Assembly: GCA_017983755.1 (NCBI GenBank)
Contig: JAGOAU010000007.1
Location: forward strand, 62,001 to 126,000
Length of the DNA stretch: 64,000 nucleotides
Direction of reading: 5' to 3'
Source of the DNA: Azonexus sp.
GTDB lineage: Bacteria; Pseudomonadota; Gammaproteobacteria; Burkholderiales; Rhodocyclaceae
A model generated the notes under the pieces. It did no database searches, was not told where the DNA came from, and worked only from the letters and a program-made list of their open reading frames with translations. Shown piece by piece: positions 46,630-57,197 of this stretch. Position 1 is the first letter of the stretch. Each line of letters opens with the position of its first letter. Made by a program: the position numbers and the translations under genes.

Positions 46630-47253
46630 TCAGTTAGTGCAGGCACCACGACAGGCACGGGGATCACTGGCCGCCAATGCCGGATCGCAGATGCGAGCTG
46701 CACCAACGCCACTGATTTCGACGCACAGGCTGCGGTATTGATTGCTGTTTGTCGCTGCATTGACATTAACGCGCGCAATCGGCCCGGCATTAGTTACGCT
46801 CCCCAAGCCGTTGAAAGTCAACGTATTTGCCGCAGTCGTCTTGTCAGCCTGGGTTGCCGAAACCGCAACCCCCTGCCCGCCATCACCCACTGGATGCGAA
46901 TTCACCAGCATCGGATCTACGGTCGCTGATGGTGCGGTAGCACATTTCCCGGCCGGCGACCTCATGCTCACCACCCAAGAGCCGCTGCTGCTTGACAATG
47001 TACAGGTGTTATCCAGAGTTCCCGGGTCCGCTGCCGAGGAGGAAACGAGATAGAAGCCCGTACTCTGGTTACGTCGGATCGCTTCCTGGCGAGCAAGTTG
47101 CAAGCCCTGTTCGATAGCGCTAGCTGCATTACGGATGCGGACATTAATCATCCAGTCCTTTAACGCAGGCGAAACCGCCACCAACAGGAGCGCCATGACC
47201 GCAATGGCGACCATCAGTTCGATCAACGTAAAGCCTCGTTCACGCACGGCCAT
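46630..47253 (-). CDS. fimT: GspH/FimT-family pseudopilin
   Basis: A 207-residue minor pilin: short leader MAVRERG then FTLIELMVAIAVMALLLVAV, and NAASAIEQGLQLARQEAIRR, the GspH/FimT signature. The C-terminal domain carries several cysteines. The symbol could equally be fimU. It lies 7 nt after pilE. Confidence 0.88.
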   Translation of the reverse strand: MAVRERGFTLIELMVAIAVMALLLVAVSPALKDWMINVRIRNAASAIEQGLQLARQEAIRRNQSTGFYLVSSSAADPGTLDNTCTLSSSSGSWVVSMRSPAGKCATAPSATVDPMLVNSHPVGDGGQGVAVSATQADKTTAANTLTFNGLGSVTNAGPIARVNVNAATNSNQYRSLCVEISGVGAARICDPALAASDPRACRGACTN

Positions 47254-47260
47254 CAACCTC

Positions 47261-47740
47261 TCAACACCCTGACGCAGAGCGGGTGCACCAACCACTTACG
47301 GTCACACTGCTCCCATTAAACTGGGTCGTCGCTTTGGCCCCTGTTTGATCAATGGTGTAGTCAAAGCCCGTCGTCAACCCACCAACGCCCGTTGCGGTCA
47401 CCGTAAAATCCTGCCCTGAATTGGCAGTCACGCAACCAAAAGTGAAATATTTCGCACCCGTCGGAACAAATGTATTCCAGTTAGCATAGGCCGCCCCGGT
47501 TCCGCAGGTTGCGCCATAGTTTTTATTGTCCTGAAAATACTGCTCCATCTTGACGCGATAATCGGCCAGATGAACGAAGGCTTCCTGCAACTGCCCGCGA
47601 CGTATGTAATCGTTATAGGCCGGCAATGCGACCGTAGCGAGTATTGCGACGATGGCAACGACAATCATCAATTCGATCAATGTGAAACCGCGATCTGGCT
47701 TGCTGACGCCACCACTCACATATTTGTAAGAATGCCGCAC
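47261..47740 (-). CDS. pilE: PilE-type type IV pilin
   Basis: A 159-residue pilin: leader ending PDRG, then [20 protein letters not shown], and [20 protein letters not shown] with a C-terminal Cys pair. Translation starts at GTG, preceded by a strong AAGGAGGGG ribosome site. It is first in the pilus operon. Confidence 0.92.
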   Translation of the reverse strand: MRHSYKYVSGGVSKPDRGFTLIELMIVVAIVAILATVALPAYNDYIRRGQLQEAFVHLADYRVKMEQYFQDNKNYGATCGTGAAYANWNTFVPTGAKYFTFGCVTANSGQDFTVTATGVGGLTTGFDYTIDQTGAKATTQFNGSSVTVSGWCTRSASGC

Positions 47741-47949
47741 ATCCCCTCCTTCAAATTGCGCTCTTGGTTTAGTTCAGTTTCTTAGGACGTAATCTATATG
47801 CTCTAGACAATACGCGCTCATTCTTGGCGACAAACGGTAGATTGGCATCACCGAAAGGAGTGATTGAATAGTTCCAAGCGTAGACTCAGCCTGAAACGGA
47901 CATCGGCATCACCCTAAACAAAGTTGTCAAAATTGGCGATTGACTATGC

Positions 47950-48870
47950 TCACGCCAGCCCTTTTGGCAAGGCGAATGAAACGTTCTCTTCTACACCGAC
48001 CAGTTTTGCAATTTCGGCCCCTGTCAGTTCCCTGATGCGGTCGACCACCCTCCGAACCAGAATTTCAGGCGCCGATGCACCGGCGGTCACGCCAATGTTG
48101 TGCTTGCCAGCGAGCCACACCGGATCAATTTCTTCCGGACCATCGATCAGATAGGCATCAATGCCGCGGGCAACGGCAACTTCCCGAAGGCGTCGCGAGT
48201 TGGAACTGTTGGGGCTACCGACGACAACGACCAGATCACATTGTTCGGTGAGTGCCTTGACGGAGTCCTGGCGGTTCTGTGTGGCGTAGCAGATATCGTC
48301 TTTCTTGGGGCCCTGTACCTCCGGAAAACGCCTCCTTAGTGCATCTATGACTGCAGTGGCATCATCCACGGAGAGCGTGGTCTGCGTGACGAAAGACAGT
48401 TGATCAGGTGAGGCAACCTTGAGTTTTTCGACATCCTCCGCCGTTTCGACGAGGTACATGCCATCACGGCTCTGCCCCATGGTGCCCTCGACCTCCGGAT
48501 GCCCCTTGTGGCCGATCATGACAACTTCCCGGGCCTGATTCCGCATCTTCCCGACCTCGACATGCACCTTGGTGACCAGCGGACAGGTGGCGTCGAACAC
48601 TTTCAGTCCGCGCGCCTCGGCCTCTTCACGCACTGCCTTCGAAACACCATGCGCGCTGAAAATCACCGTGCTGCCGACCGGCACCTCGGACAATTCCTCG
48701 ATGAACACCGCCCCCTTGGCGCGCAAATCGTCGCAGACGAACTTGTTATGCACGACCTCGTGTCGCACATAGATCGGCGCGCCGAACTTTTCCAGGGCGC
48801 GCTCGACGATGGCGATGGCGCGTTCGACGCCGGCGCAGAAGCCGCGGGGGTTGGCGAGGAGAATTTGCAT
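47950..48870 (-). CDS. ispH: 4-hydroxy-3-methylbut-2-enyl diphosphate reductase
   Basis: A 306-residue IspH with the three cluster cysteines in [27 protein letters not shown] and [19 protein letters not shown] TEQCDL, plus [14 protein letters not shown]. It catalyses the last step of the MEP isoprenoid pathway. Its start overlaps the fkpB stop by one base (TAATG). Confidence 0.97.
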   Translation of the reverse strand: MQILLANPRGFCAGVERAIAIVERALEKFGAPIYVRHEVVHNKFVCDDLRAKGAVFIEELSEVPVGSTVIFSAHGVSKAVREEAEARGLKVFDATCPLVTKVHVEVGKMRNQAREVVMIGHKGHPEVEGTMGQSRDGMYLVETAEDVEKLKVASPDQLSFVTQTTLSVDDATAVIDALRRRFPEVQGPKKDDICYATQNRQDSVKALTEQCDLVVVVGSPNSSNSRRLREVAVARGIDAYLIDGPEEIDPVWLAGKHNIGVTAGASAPEILVRRVVDRIRELTGAEIAKLVGVEENVSFALPKGLA

Positions 48871-49301
48871 TACATGATTCCGATGATTTTCACCTCGAAG
48901 CGGATCGTCTTGCCCGCCATCGGGTGGTTGAAGTCGAAGAGCGCGTGCGTGGCATCCAGTTCGCGCAGGAAGCCGGCGAAGGTGCCGCCGTTGGGCGCGG
49001 TGAATTCGACGACGGAGTTCTCCTTGAGTTCCATGTCGGCCGGCAAGCCGCTGCGGGCGAGACGTTCTACCAGACGCGGATTGTGCTGACCGAAAGCCTG
49101 CTCCGGTTCCAGTTCGAAGACGAAATGTTCCTGCGCCGGCAGGCCGATCAGGACGTTTTCGAGATTTTCGGCCAGTTGGCCGCTGCCCATCTGCAGCGTG
49201 GCCGGGCTCATGTCGAAGGTCGACAGGAATTCCTCGCCGTCGAGCGCGGTGATGCGGTAGTGCAGGGTCAGGTAGCTGTCGGAACGGACGGTTTCGCTCA
49301 T
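48870..49301 (-). CDS. fkpB: FKBP-type peptidyl-prolyl isomerase (SlpA/FkpB)
   Basis: A 143-residue SlyD/SlpA-like protein: [60 protein letters not shown]. Predicted prolyl isomerase and chaperone in the lspA-fkpB-ispH string. It overlaps lspA by 4 nt. Confidence 0.95.
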   Translation of the reverse strand: MSETVRSDSYLTLHYRITALDGEEFLSTFDMSPATLQMGSGQLAENLENVLIGLPAQEHFVFELEPEQAFGQHNPRLVERLARSGLPADMELKENSVVEFTAPNGGTFAGFLRELDATHALFDFNHPMAGKTIRFEVKIIGIM

Positions 49302-49780
49302 CGGGGAATCTCTTTCTTGTCGGTTGCGGTCAACGTCGAAAAAACCAGCAAAATGGCGCCGACGGTGATGGCCGAATCGGCGACGTTGAAGGCGGGCCAG
49401 TAGTAGCCGGCGGCATGCCACTGGATGAAGTCGACCACCGCGCCGAAGCGTACGCGGTCGATCACGTTGCCCAGCGCACCGCCCATGACCAGCGTCAGGG
49501 CGAGCGAGAGCAGTTTTTGTTCGGGGTGACGGCGCAACTCCAGCGCGATCCAGCCGGAAACAGCAAGCGCCAGCAGGGTGAAGAACCAGCGCTGCCAGCC
49601 CGGCTGGTCGGCCAGGAAACTGAACGCCGCCCCGGGGTTGTAAGTCAGTACCCAGTTCCAGAACGGCGCGACGTAGATCGTCTGGCCGAATTCGATGTGG
49701 TTCAGCACCACCCATTTGCTGAGTTGATCAAGGACGACGACCAGCCCGGCGAGGCCGAACCAAGGTTTGCTGCCGGCCAT
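49298..49780 (-). CDS. lspA: Lipoprotein signal peptidase
   Basis: A 160-residue, four-helix membrane protease: [50 protein letters not shown] (catalytic Asp) and [11 protein letters not shown] (second Asp). It cleaves prolipoprotein signals. The start MAGSKPW is chosen; a TTG two codons earlier is possible. The last residues [10 protein letters not shown] derive from a dispersed repeat copy. Confidence 0.96.
   Translation of the reverse strand: MAGSKPWFGLAGLVVVLDQLSKWVVLNHIEFGQTIYVAPFWNWVLTYNPGAAFSFLADQPGWQRWFFTLLALAVSGWIALELRRHPEQKLLSLALTLVMGGALGNVIDRVRFGAVVDFIQWHAAGYYWPAFNVADSAITVGAILLVFSTLTATDKKEIPR
49322..49358 (-). repeat. Dispersed GTCGAC repeat, copy 10 (3' end of lspA)
   Basis: GGTTGCGGTCAACGTCG then AAAAAACCAGCAAAATGGC on the plus strand; translated within LspA. 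Confidence 0.6.
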
Positions 49781-49782
49781 GG

Positions 49783-50187
49783 TCAAGCTTCCCAGTCTTC
49801 GATTATCAAGCCGGGTACGCGGGAGAATTCGGCAGTATTGTGGGTGACGAGAATGGCGCCGTGCGCCAGCGCCGTGGCGGCGATGAGGAGATCGTTGGGG
49901 CCGATGAGTTGGCCCTTCGATGTCAGTTCCGCCCGAATCAAGGCATGCCGATAAGCCGCCTCGTCATCGAACGGTAAACTTTGAAAACCAGCCAGAAAAG
50001 CATTTGTTCGCTCAAGGTTTTCTTCCCGTCGCTGACTGCGGTAGGCACCGAACAATAGCTCCGCCCGAACGACGGCACACAACACCGCACGCCCCGCGAC
50101 TTGTGGCCGAGAGATCGCGCGAGATTGAAACCCCGGGTTTCCACCGCGCATCCAGGTAATGCAAGCATTCGTATCCAGCAACAACAT
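49783..50187 (-). CDS. vapC: VapC-type PIN-domain toxin
   Basis: A 134-residue PIN protein with the acidic residues of the nuclease site: LLLDTNACI (Asp), VVRAELLFGA (Glu), GPNDLLIAATALAHGAILVT (Asp) and HNTAEFSRVPGL. It begins one base inside the upstream antitoxin-like gene and ends 2 nt before lspA. Confidence 0.9.
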   Translation of the reverse strand: MLLLDTNACITWMRGGNPGFQSRAISRPQVAGRAVLCAVVRAELLFGAYRSQRREENLERTNAFLAGFQSLPFDDEAAYRHALIRAELTSKGQLIGPNDLLIAATALAHGAILVTHNTAEFSRVPGLIIEDWEA

Positions 50188-50426
50188 CAGTCGTCGAAAC
50201 TCTTGCGGATTTCGTACTCGCCTTGGGGAAAGCGCTCCGGAAAGTCCGGAATCGAACCCATGGTGCGCTTGACAAAAGCCTCCCAGGATTCCCTGGATTC
50301 GCTCTGCGTCACCTCATCGCCAACTGGCAAAACGATAACCTCGGCTTTCGTCAAATGCCAGTCTGCCGGCAAGTCGACAGTGAGCGACGAGCCTGAAATA
50401 TCTACAATCCTTCTAAGCGCTTGCAT
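50187..50426 (-). CDS. VapB-type antitoxin-like protein
   Basis: A 79-residue protein. The first half (ALRRIVDISGSSLTVDLPAD) looks like an AbrB-type swapped-hairpin DNA-binding fold; the C-terminus (FPERFPQGEYEIRKSFDD) is a typical toxin-wrapping tail. GGAG precedes the chosen ATG. It is coupled to the PIN gene. Confidence 0.78.
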   Translation of the reverse strand: MQALRRIVDISGSSLTVDLPADWHLTKAEVIVLPVGDEVTQSESRESWEAFVKRTMGSIPDFPERFPQGEYEIRKSFDD

Positions 50427-50466
50427 CGCGATCTCCAATTTTCAGCCGAACCCCATCTTACACCGC

Positions 50467-53265
50467 TCAGGCAAACGCCCTCGCCTCACCCTCGCCATAC
50501 AGGTTGCTGACGCAACGGCCGCACAGGGTCGGATGCTCGGCATTGGCACCGATATCTTCACGCACATGCCAGCAGCGCTCGCACTTCGCATGTTCCAGCG
50601 GCGTGGCGATGACCTGTTCGGCTTCATCCCTGACGACTGCGGTCGACGAGCAAATGAAGACGAATTTCAGATCGTCGCCCAGCGCAGCCAGGGCGTCGTA
50701 TTTCTCGCCGGCGCAACGGATCTCGACCGCAGCCTGCAGGGCGGAACCGATCTTGCCGGCCTCACGCTGGGCTTCGAGCGCCTTGGTCACGTCGGCGCGC
50801 GCCGTGCGGATAAGCGCCCACTTGGCCAGCAACTCGCCCTCGCCTTCCGGCTTCGGCAGGTCGTGCCATGCCTGGAACATCACCGAATCATCGGCATTGC
50901 CGGTCAGTACTCGCCAAACCTCTTCGGCGGTGAAGGAGGTGATGGGCGCCAGCAGGCGAACGAAGCTCTGCGTGATATGCCACAGGGCGGACTGCGCCGA
51001 GCGGCGGGCGGCCGATTTCGGTGCCGTCGTGTATAGCCGGTCCTTCAGGATGTCGAGATAGAAACCGCCGAGGTCTTCCGAACAGAAGGTCTGCAGCGCC
51101 TGGACGACGCGGTGGAATTCGTAGCGGTCGTAATCGGCGCGGCAGCTTTCCTGCAGTTCGCGGGTCAGCGCCAGCGCGTAGCGGTCAATTTCCAGCCACT
51201 CCCCGACCGGCAGCATGTCGGTGCCCGCATCGAAATCGGACACATTGGCGAGCAGGAAGCGCAGCGTGTTGCGGATGCGGCGATAGCCTTCGACGACGCG
51301 CTTGAGGATTTCGTCGGAAATGGTCAGCTCGCCGGAATAATCGGTCGACGCCGTCCACAGGCGCAGGATGTCGGCGCCCATCTTGTCGGACACCTGTTGC
51401 GGTGCGATGACGTTGCCCTTCGACTTGGACATCTTGTGGCCCTTGCCGTCGACGACGAAGCCGTGCGTCAGCAGCGCCTTGTACGGGGCGCGGCCGTCTA
51501 TGGCGCAGCCGGAAAGCAGCGAGGACTGGAACCAGCCGCGATGCTGGTCCGAGCCTTCGAGATACATGTCGGCCGGGTAAGTCGATTGGGCGGCATGCGA
51601 GCCGCGCAGCACATGCCAATGGGTGGTGCCGGAATCGAACCAGACGTCGAGGGTGTCTTTCATCTTGACGTATTGATCGGCTTCGGCACCGAGCAGTTCG
51701 GCCGCATCCAGACCGAACCAGGCCTCGATGCCGGCCTTTTCCACACGCAGGGCAACCTGCTCGATCAGTTCGGCGGTGCGCGGATGCGGCTGGCCGGTTT
51801 CCCGGTGCAGGAAGAAGGGGATCGGCACGCCCCAGTTGCGCTGGCGCGAAACGCACCAGTCCGGGCGGGTCTTCATCATCGCTTCCAGGCGGGCGCGGCC
51901 CCAGGCTGGGAAGAACTGCGTCTCGTCGACGGCGCGCTCGGCGATCCAGCGCAGGGTCGGCGCTTCCTCGCCCTTGCGGTTTTCCATGCCGATGAACCAT
52001 TGCGTGGTGGCGCGGAAAATGATCGGCGTCTTGTGCCGCCAGCAGTGCGGGTAGCTGTGCCGGATTTTCTCTTCATAGAGCAGTCGACCGCGCGCCTCAA
52101 GTTCATGCAGCACCAGCGGATTGGCTTCCCAAACGCTCTTGCCGGCCAATTCGCCGACTGACAGCGCGGGCGTCGTGCTGATGAAGCGACCTTCGTTGCC
52201 GACCGGGTTGTTTACAGGCAAGCCGTACTTCCTGCCGATGTTGTAATCGTCCACACCATGCGCCGGGGCGGTATGCACCAGGCCGGTACCGGCTTCGGTC
52301 GTGACATGGTTACCACAGATGATCGCAACGTCGCGATCCTGGAACGGATGCTTCAGCAGCACCTGGTCGAGCGCAGCCCCGGAACAGGAACCGGCGACGG
52401 CACCTTCCAGGCCATAGCGCTGCAACGCCGCCGCGGCCAGTTCGCGCACCAGAATGAGCCCCCCCTTCTCAGTCTCGATCAGGTCATACGTCAGTTCCGG
52501 ATGCACACTGACCGCCTCGTTGGCCGGCAGCGTCCATGGCGTCGTCGTCCAGATCACCGCAAAGGCCGGGCCGCGCAAATGGGTCAGGCCAAAGGCTGCA
52601 GCGAGCTTGGCGGCATGGTTCTCATGCACCTCGAAGGCGACATCGATGGCCGGCGAGGTCTTGTCCTCGTACTCGACCTCCGCCTCGGCCAGCGCCGAAC
52701 CGCAGTCCAGACACCAGTTGACCGGCTTCAGCCCCTGGTAGAGGTAGCCTTGCTCCAGGATTCTGCCCAGCGCCCTGATTTCCTCGGCCTCGGCCTTGAA
52801 GTTCATGGTCAGGTAGGGGTTGTCCCACTCGCCCAGCACGCCGAGGCGGATGAAGTCCTTTTTCTGGCGCTCGACCTGCTCGGCAGCATAGGCGCGACAC
52901 AGTTCGCGCACCTTGTCGGCGGGAATGTTTTTGCCGTGCAGCTTCTCGATCTGGTGCTCGATCGGCAGGCCATGGCAGTCCCAGCCCGGCACGTAAGGCG
53001 CGTCGAAGCCGGAGAGCGTCTTCGAGCGGACGATGATGTCCTTCAGGATCTTGTTGACCGCGTGGCCGATGTGGATGTCGCCGTTGGCATAGGGCGGGCC
53101 GTCGTGCAGCACGAAGCGCGGCCGCCCGGCGCTGATCTCGCGGATGCGCTGGTAGAGCTTTTTCTGCTGCCATTCGCCGACCCATTGCGGCTCGCGCTTG
53201 GGCAGGTCGCCGCGCATCGGAAAGGCGGTATCCGGCAGGTTCAGGGTGTCTTTGTAATCAGCCAT
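50467..53265 (-). CDS. ileS: Isoleucyl-tRNA synthetase
   Basis: A 932-residue class I synthetase: HIGH motif in [17 protein letters not shown], editing domain with [18 protein letters not shown] motif in [14 protein letters not shown] and a C-terminal zinc site ([18 protein letters not shown]). Full length and intact. It follows ribF by 9 nt. Confidence 0.98.
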   Translation of the reverse strand: MADYKDTLNLPDTAFPMRGDLPKREPQWVGEWQQKKLYQRIREISAGRPRFVLHDGPPYANGDIHIGHAVNKILKDIIVRSKTLSGFDAPYVPGWDCHGLPIEHQIEKLHGKNIPADKVRELCRAYAAEQVERQKKDFIRLGVLGEWDNPYLTMNFKAEAEEIRALGRILEQGYLYQGLKPVNWCLDCGSALAEAEVEYEDKTSPAIDVAFEVHENHAAKLAAAFGLTHLRGPAFAVIWTTTPWTLPANEAVSVHPELTYDLIETEKGGLILVRELAAAALQRYGLEGAVAGSCSGAALDQVLLKHPFQDRDVAIICGNHVTTEAGTGLVHTAPAHGVDDYNIGRKYGLPVNNPVGNEGRFISTTPALSVGELAGKSVWEANPLVLHELEARGRLLYEEKIRHSYPHCWRHKTPIIFRATTQWFIGMENRKGEEAPTLRWIAERAVDETQFFPAWGRARLEAMMKTRPDWCVSRQRNWGVPIPFFLHRETGQPHPRTAELIEQVALRVEKAGIEAWFGLDAAELLGAEADQYVKMKDTLDVWFDSGTTHWHVLRGSHAAQSTYPADMYLEGSDQHRGWFQSSLLSGCAIDGRAPYKALLTHGFVVDGKGHKMSKSKGNVIAPQQVSDKMGADILRLWTASTDYSGELTISDEILKRVVEGYRRIRNTLRFLLANVSDFDAGTDMLPVGEWLEIDRYALALTRELQESCRADYDRYEFHRVVQALQTFCSEDLGGFYLDILKDRLYTTAPKSAARRSAQSALWHITQSFVRLLAPITSFTAEEVWRVLTGNADDSVMFQAWHDLPKPEGEGELLAKWALIRTARADVTKALEAQREAGKIGSALQAAVEIRCAGEKYDALAALGDDLKFVFICSSTAVVRDEAEQVIATPLEHAKCERCWHVREDIGANAEHPTLCGRCVSNLYGEGEARAFA

Positions 53266-53274
53266 TTTGCGTGC

Positions 53275-54195
53275 TCACAGCTTGAAGAAGGCCCGCGCCG
53301 CCGCGGCATCGGCCGCGATCTGCGCCTTGAGGGCATCGAAATTGGGAAAACGTTGCTCGTCGCGCAGCTTGTGCACGAAACGCACCGAAAGATGGGCACC
53401 GTAAATGTCGCGATCGAAATCGAAAAGATGCACTTCCAGCAGCGGCCGCGTACCGCCCACGGTCGGCCGGATGCCGAGATTGGCAACGCCGGGCCACGGT
53501 TTGTCGGCCAGGCCGCCGACCTCGACGGCAAAGACCCCGGCCATCGGCAGGGGGTTGTGCTTGATGCGTATATTGGCCGTGGCGAACCCGAGCTGGCGGC
53601 CGATCTTGTCGCCGTGCGCGACCTGGCCGTCGATGATGTAGGGGCGCCCGAGCAGGCGTGCCGCGTGTTCCATGTCGCCGGTCGCCAGCGCCCGGCGCAC
53701 ACCGGAACTGGACACCCTTTCGCTGTCGACCATAACACTGCCCATCGCTTCGACAGCGAATCCATGCGCGGCACCGGCCGCCTGCAACAGCGCGAAATCG
53801 CCGGCACGCCCCTTGCCGAAGCGGAAATCGTCACCGATGATCAAATGGCGTGCACGCAAGCCGTGGACCAGCACCTGCGCAATGAACTGGTCGGCCGTCA
53901 GCGCCGCGAAGCCAGCGTTGAAGCGGCAGACCATGGCCTGCTCGACACCGGCATCGGCCAGCAGTTCGAGCTTTTCGCGGAAAGTCGTCAGGCGCGCCGG
54001 CGCCGAGGCCGGGCTGAAGAATTCGCGCGGGTGCGGTTCGAAGGTAAGAATGGTGGGCGGCAGACCGGACTGGCGCGCGACATCGCCCAAGCGGCCCAAC
54101 AAGGCACCATGCCCGCGATGCACACCGTCGAAATTGCCGATCGCCAATGCCGTCGGCCCTGGAACCGGGCGCGAAAAGCCGCGAAAAACCCGCAT
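53275..54195 (-). CDS. ribF: Bifunctional riboflavin kinase/FAD synthetase
   Basis: A 306-residue RibF: N-terminal adenylyltransferase (AIGNFDGVHRGHGALLG, FEPHPREFF, LIIGDDFRFGKGRAGDF) and C-terminal kinase (RQLGFATANI, PLPMAGVFAVEV, GVANLGIRPTV). It makes FMN and FAD. First gene of the ribF-ileS-(vapBC)-lspA-fkpB-ispH string. Confidence 0.97.
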   Translation of the reverse strand: MRVFRGFSRPVPGPTALAIGNFDGVHRGHGALLGRLGDVARQSGLPPTILTFEPHPREFFSPASAPARLTTFREKLELLADAGVEQAMVCRFNAGFAALTADQFIAQVLVHGLRARHLIIGDDFRFGKGRAGDFALLQAAGAAHGFAVEAMGSVMVDSERVSSSGVRRALATGDMEHAARLLGRPYIIDGQVAHGDKIGRQLGFATANIRIKHNPLPMAGVFAVEVGGLADKPWPGVANLGIRPTVGGTRPLLEVHLFDFDRDIYGAHLSVRFVHKLRDEQRFPNFDALKAQIAADAAAARAFFKL

Positions 54196-54339
54196 TTGAT
54201 GCCCGAAAAAAATGGGAGATTATAACGGCTTGCAGTGCACAGCGCTCATTCCGGGCGGCAGCCGCGCCCGCTGCTTGCCACGACCACACATCCGGCAGCC
54301 AAATTTGCTACATTCAGCGTTTGACTACGGCACTCACCA

Positions 54340-55371
54340 ATGCCCGCCATGCTCCAGTTGATCGAGCACATCATCCGCATTACCTCGAAGCGCGATCGCA
54401 CCGAAATCAATGCGGCGCTGGTCGATGCCATGCAGGATCTGTTCAGCCCGCCCGCCTTCACCGTCTATCGCTGCTACCCGGCCCAGAAGAAATCGATCGT
54501 CTTTTCCTGTGCCGGCCTGGGACCGGCCGGGCAGTTCTCGCACAACGCCTATCTGCCCGAGCGCCGCCATTGCCAGCCGATTGACCACGATCCGCTGCTA
54601 TTGCGCTGCCAGACGGAACGTAGCATCGTCCTCGAAACACAGCCCGGCGGTTCGGATCGTCTGGTGTTTCCGGTCATCGAAGACGATCGGGCCATCTACC
54701 TGATCGACATCACCCTGCCTTTCGACCTCCCCGCCGACCGACGCGTCCTGCTGATGGGGCTGGTGGAATATTTCGGGCACCACATCGCGCTCCTCGACTA
54801 CGGCGAAGCCGACACGCTGACCGGCCTCGCCAATCGCAAGACTTTCGACAAGCATCTGTTCGAAGTCCTCGGCAAGGCAGTTGGCGACGACGTAGAACCA
54901 CACCCGGCCGCACCCTGCCGACGGCACGGCGGCGGCAACGAACACCACTGGCTGGGCATCTGCGACATCGATCATTTCAAGCGGATCAACGACAGCCATG
55001 GCCACCTGACCGGCGATGCGGTGCTCGTCAGGTTCGGACAACTGATGCGCGAAGCCTTCCGCTACGACGACCAGTTGTTCCGCTTCGGCGGCGAGGAATT
55101 CATCGTCGTGCTGCAACCCGTCTCCGAGAAGAACGCCCTGGGGGTCTTCGAACGCTTCCGCGCCACCGTCGCCGAATACGCCTTTGCCGACATCGGCCGG
55201 GCCAGCGTCAGCATCGGCTATTGCCGCCTGCTACCACACGACACGCCGACGCGCATCATCGACCGCGCCGATGCCGCACTGTACTGGGCCAAGCAGAATG
55301 GACGCAACCGCGTTGCCTGCTACGACACACTGGTTGCAGCGGACGCGCTTCCGGTGATCGGCCTGCAATAG
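54340..55371 (+). CDS. Diguanylate cyclase with N-terminal GAF-like domain
   Basis: A 343-residue protein. Residues about 1-155 are a GAF-like sensor region. Residues about 160-335 are a GGDEF domain: DTLTGLANRKTFDKHL, ICDIDHFKRINDSHGHLTGD and the active-site motif GGEEF in FRFGGEEFIVV. It makes c-di-GMP. No EAL domain or signal peptide. A His/Gly-rich insert (CRRHGGGNEHHW) lies inside the GGDEF domain. Confidence 0.93.
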   Translation: MPAMLQLIEHIIRITSKRDRTEINAALVDAMQDLFSPPAFTVYRCYPAQKKSIVFSCAGLGPAGQFSHNAYLPERRHCQPIDHDPLLLRCQTERSIVLETQPGGSDRLVFPVIEDDRAIYLIDITLPFDLPADRRVLLMGLVEYFGHHIALLDYGEADTLTGLANRKTFDKHLFEVLGKAVGDDVEPHPAAPCRRHGGGNEHHWLGICDIDHFKRINDSHGHLTGDAVLVRFGQLMREAFRYDDQLFRFGGEEFIVVLQPVSEKNALGVFERFRATVAEYAFADIGRASVSIGYCRLLPHDTPTRIIDRADAALYWAKQNGRNRVACYDTLVAADALPVIGLQ

Positions 55372-55383
55372 GCGCGGCGCAAC

Positions 55384-56748
55384 TCAGGCGATGCTGGCGA
55401 GCCTGGCCTTCGGCCCTGGCGGATGCTTGATGAAATACTGCCGAATGCCGCGGACGATGGCATCGGCCAGCTTGTCCTGATAGGCGTTGTCGTTGAGCCG
55501 GCGCTCTTCTTCCGGGTTGGAAATGAATGCCGTCTCGATCAGCGCCGAAGGAATGTCCGGCGCCTTGAGCACGGCGAAGCCGGCCTGTTCGACACTGTTC
55601 TTGTGCAGGGTATTGATCGAACCGAGTTCGCCCAGAAGGTACTTCCCCAGCTTGAGGCTGTCGTTGATCGTCGCGGTCTGCGACAGATCGAGCAGGGTAC
55701 GCGCAAGAAACATGTCCTTGGCGCTGAGATTGACGCCGCCGATCAGGTCAGCCTCGTTTTCCTTCTGCGCCAGCAGCCGCGCCTGCGTGCTCGATGCGCC
55801 GCGCTCGGACAGCACGAACACCGACGAACCGCGGGCATCCGGCTTGACCCAGGCATCGGCGTGGATCGACAGGAAGAGATCGGACTGCACCCGCCGCGCC
55901 TTCTGCACGCGCATCTGCAAGGGCACGAAGAAATCGGAATCGCGCGTCATCACGGCGCGCATGTTGGGTTCGGCGTCGAGGCGCGCCTTGAGGCGCCTGG
56001 CTACCGCCAGCGTCACGTTCTTTTCGTAGGTGCCGCCGCGCCCGACGGCGCCGGGGTCTTCACCGCCATGGCCGGGATCGAGGGTGATGGTGACCAGACG
56101 ATCAACAATCGGCTTGCCGGACTTGCGGGTGGTCCTGATTTCCGGCGCTTCCGGCGCCGCCTCGGCCTTCCTGGGCTGGGCTTCCGGAACACGCTCGGCC
56201 GCCTTGGGTTGCGCTTCCTGGAGCTTCGCCTCGGCTTCGAGCTTGAGCGGCTCGACCGCGTCCTTGCGCCCTTCGACCAGCGACATCAGGGGATCGACCG
56301 GCGTCAGCGGATAGACGTCGAGCACCAGCCGATGGCCGTATTCGCCGGCCGGCTTGACCTCGAAGACCTGCGGCGCGACCTTGGTCTTGAGCTCGATGAC
56401 GAGGCGCACGACGCCCGGCTTGTACCGCCCGGCGCGTAGCAGCTTGATGTAGGGGTCATCGGTCGTGATCTTGCGCGCCAGGCTGTCGATGACGCTGTTG
56501 AATTCGACGCCCTCGATATCGACCACCAGGCGGTCGGGATTCTCGACCATGAAATGGGTGAATTTCAACGGCGCATCGTGTTCCAGCGTGATACGGGTGT
56601 AATCGGGTGCCGGCCAGACGCGAACCGACAGCACGGAGGGCAAGCGCGCCACGGCGCCAGCCACCGGCGAAACCGAGAGGATCAGCGCGGCGCCGGCGAA
56701 GCGGAGCAGTTGCCGTCGCCCATGGCGGAGATGAGCGCGGTCAGGCAT
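55384..56748 (-). CDS. amiC: N-acetylmuramoyl-L-alanine amidase AmiC
   Basis: A 454-residue exported amidase. An Arg-rich N-terminus with a hydrophobic stretch (LLRFAGAALILSVSPVAGAV) is a Tat-like signal (RHGRRQLLRF). An AMIN domain follows (VRVWPAPDYTRITLEHDAPL), then a linker, then the zinc amidase: TITLDPGHGGEDPGAVG, FLSIHADAW and the catalytic Glu in ALIETAFISNPEEE. It splits septal peptidoglycan. Its start overlaps the tsaE 3' end by 67 nt. Confidence 0.94.
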   Translation of the reverse strand: MPDRAHLRHGRRQLLRFAGAALILSVSPVAGAVARLPSVLSVRVWPAPDYTRITLEHDAPLKFTHFMVENPDRLVVDIEGVEFNSVIDSLARKITTDDPYIKLLRAGRYKPGVVRLVIELKTKVAPQVFEVKPAGEYGHRLVLDVYPLTPVDPLMSLVEGRKDAVEPLKLEAEAKLQEAQPKAAERVPEAQPRKAEAAPEAPEIRTTRKSGKPIVDRLVTITLDPGHGGEDPGAVGRGGTYEKNVTLAVARRLKARLDAEPNMRAVMTRDSDFFVPLQMRVQKARRVQSDLFLSIHADAWVKPDARGSSVFVLSERGASSTQARLLAQKENEADLIGGVNLSAKDMFLARTLLDLSQTATINDSLKLGKYLLGELGSINTLHKNSVEQAGFAVLKAPDIPSALIETAFISNPEEERRLNDNAYQDKLADAIVRGIRQYFIKHPPGPKARLASIA

Positions 56749-57197
56749 TGCGCCCCTTCCGGTGTATCTGCCACGGCTTCGAGGAGACGCCCGAGACCTG
56801 CATGATGAAGGCGCAGCCGCAGGTCTGGCGGCGGAACGCAGCCTTGAGCGCGCTTCGGCCATTCGACCAGGCAGACTGCATCATCATTAAAGTATTCATC
56901 AAAGCCCGCATCGAGAAACTCCTCGGGTGACTCGAAACGATAAAAATCAAAGTGATATAAGTATAAGCTCGAAATTACGTAAACTTCAACCAGAGAATAC
57001 GTCGGGCTCTTCACCGGCCCCGCGTAACCGAGCGCCCGAATCAGCGCCCTAACCAGCGTGGTTTTACCGGCACCAAGGTCACCTTCGAGGAAAACTACCA
57101 GGCCCGGATGCAATGCCGGCGCCAGTGCCCGGCCCAGGTGCTGGGTGGCTGCCTCGTCGGGCAACTGGAAAACGGCGGTAACATCGGGGCTATGCAA
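56682..57197 (-). CDS. tsaE: tRNA threonylcarbamoyladenosine biosynthesis ATPase TsaE
   Basis: A 171-residue P-loop protein: VVFLEGDLGAGKTTLVRALI, VKSPTYSLVEVY, and VCLVEWPKRA. It works with TsaB and TsaD in t6A37 formation. No ATG fits; the proposed start is TTG (HSPDVTAVFQ follows) with GGAG 8 nt upstream. The start region overlaps the divergent queG start by a few bases. Confidence 0.9.
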   Translation of the reverse strand: MHSPDVTAVFQLPDEAATQHLGRALAPALHPGLVVFLEGDLGAGKTTLVRALIRALGYAGPVKSPTYSLVEVYVISSLYLYHFDFYRFESPEEFLDAGFDEYFNDDAVCLVEWPKRAQGCVPPPDLRLRLHHAGLGRLLEAVADTPEGAQCLTALISAMGDGNCSASPAPR

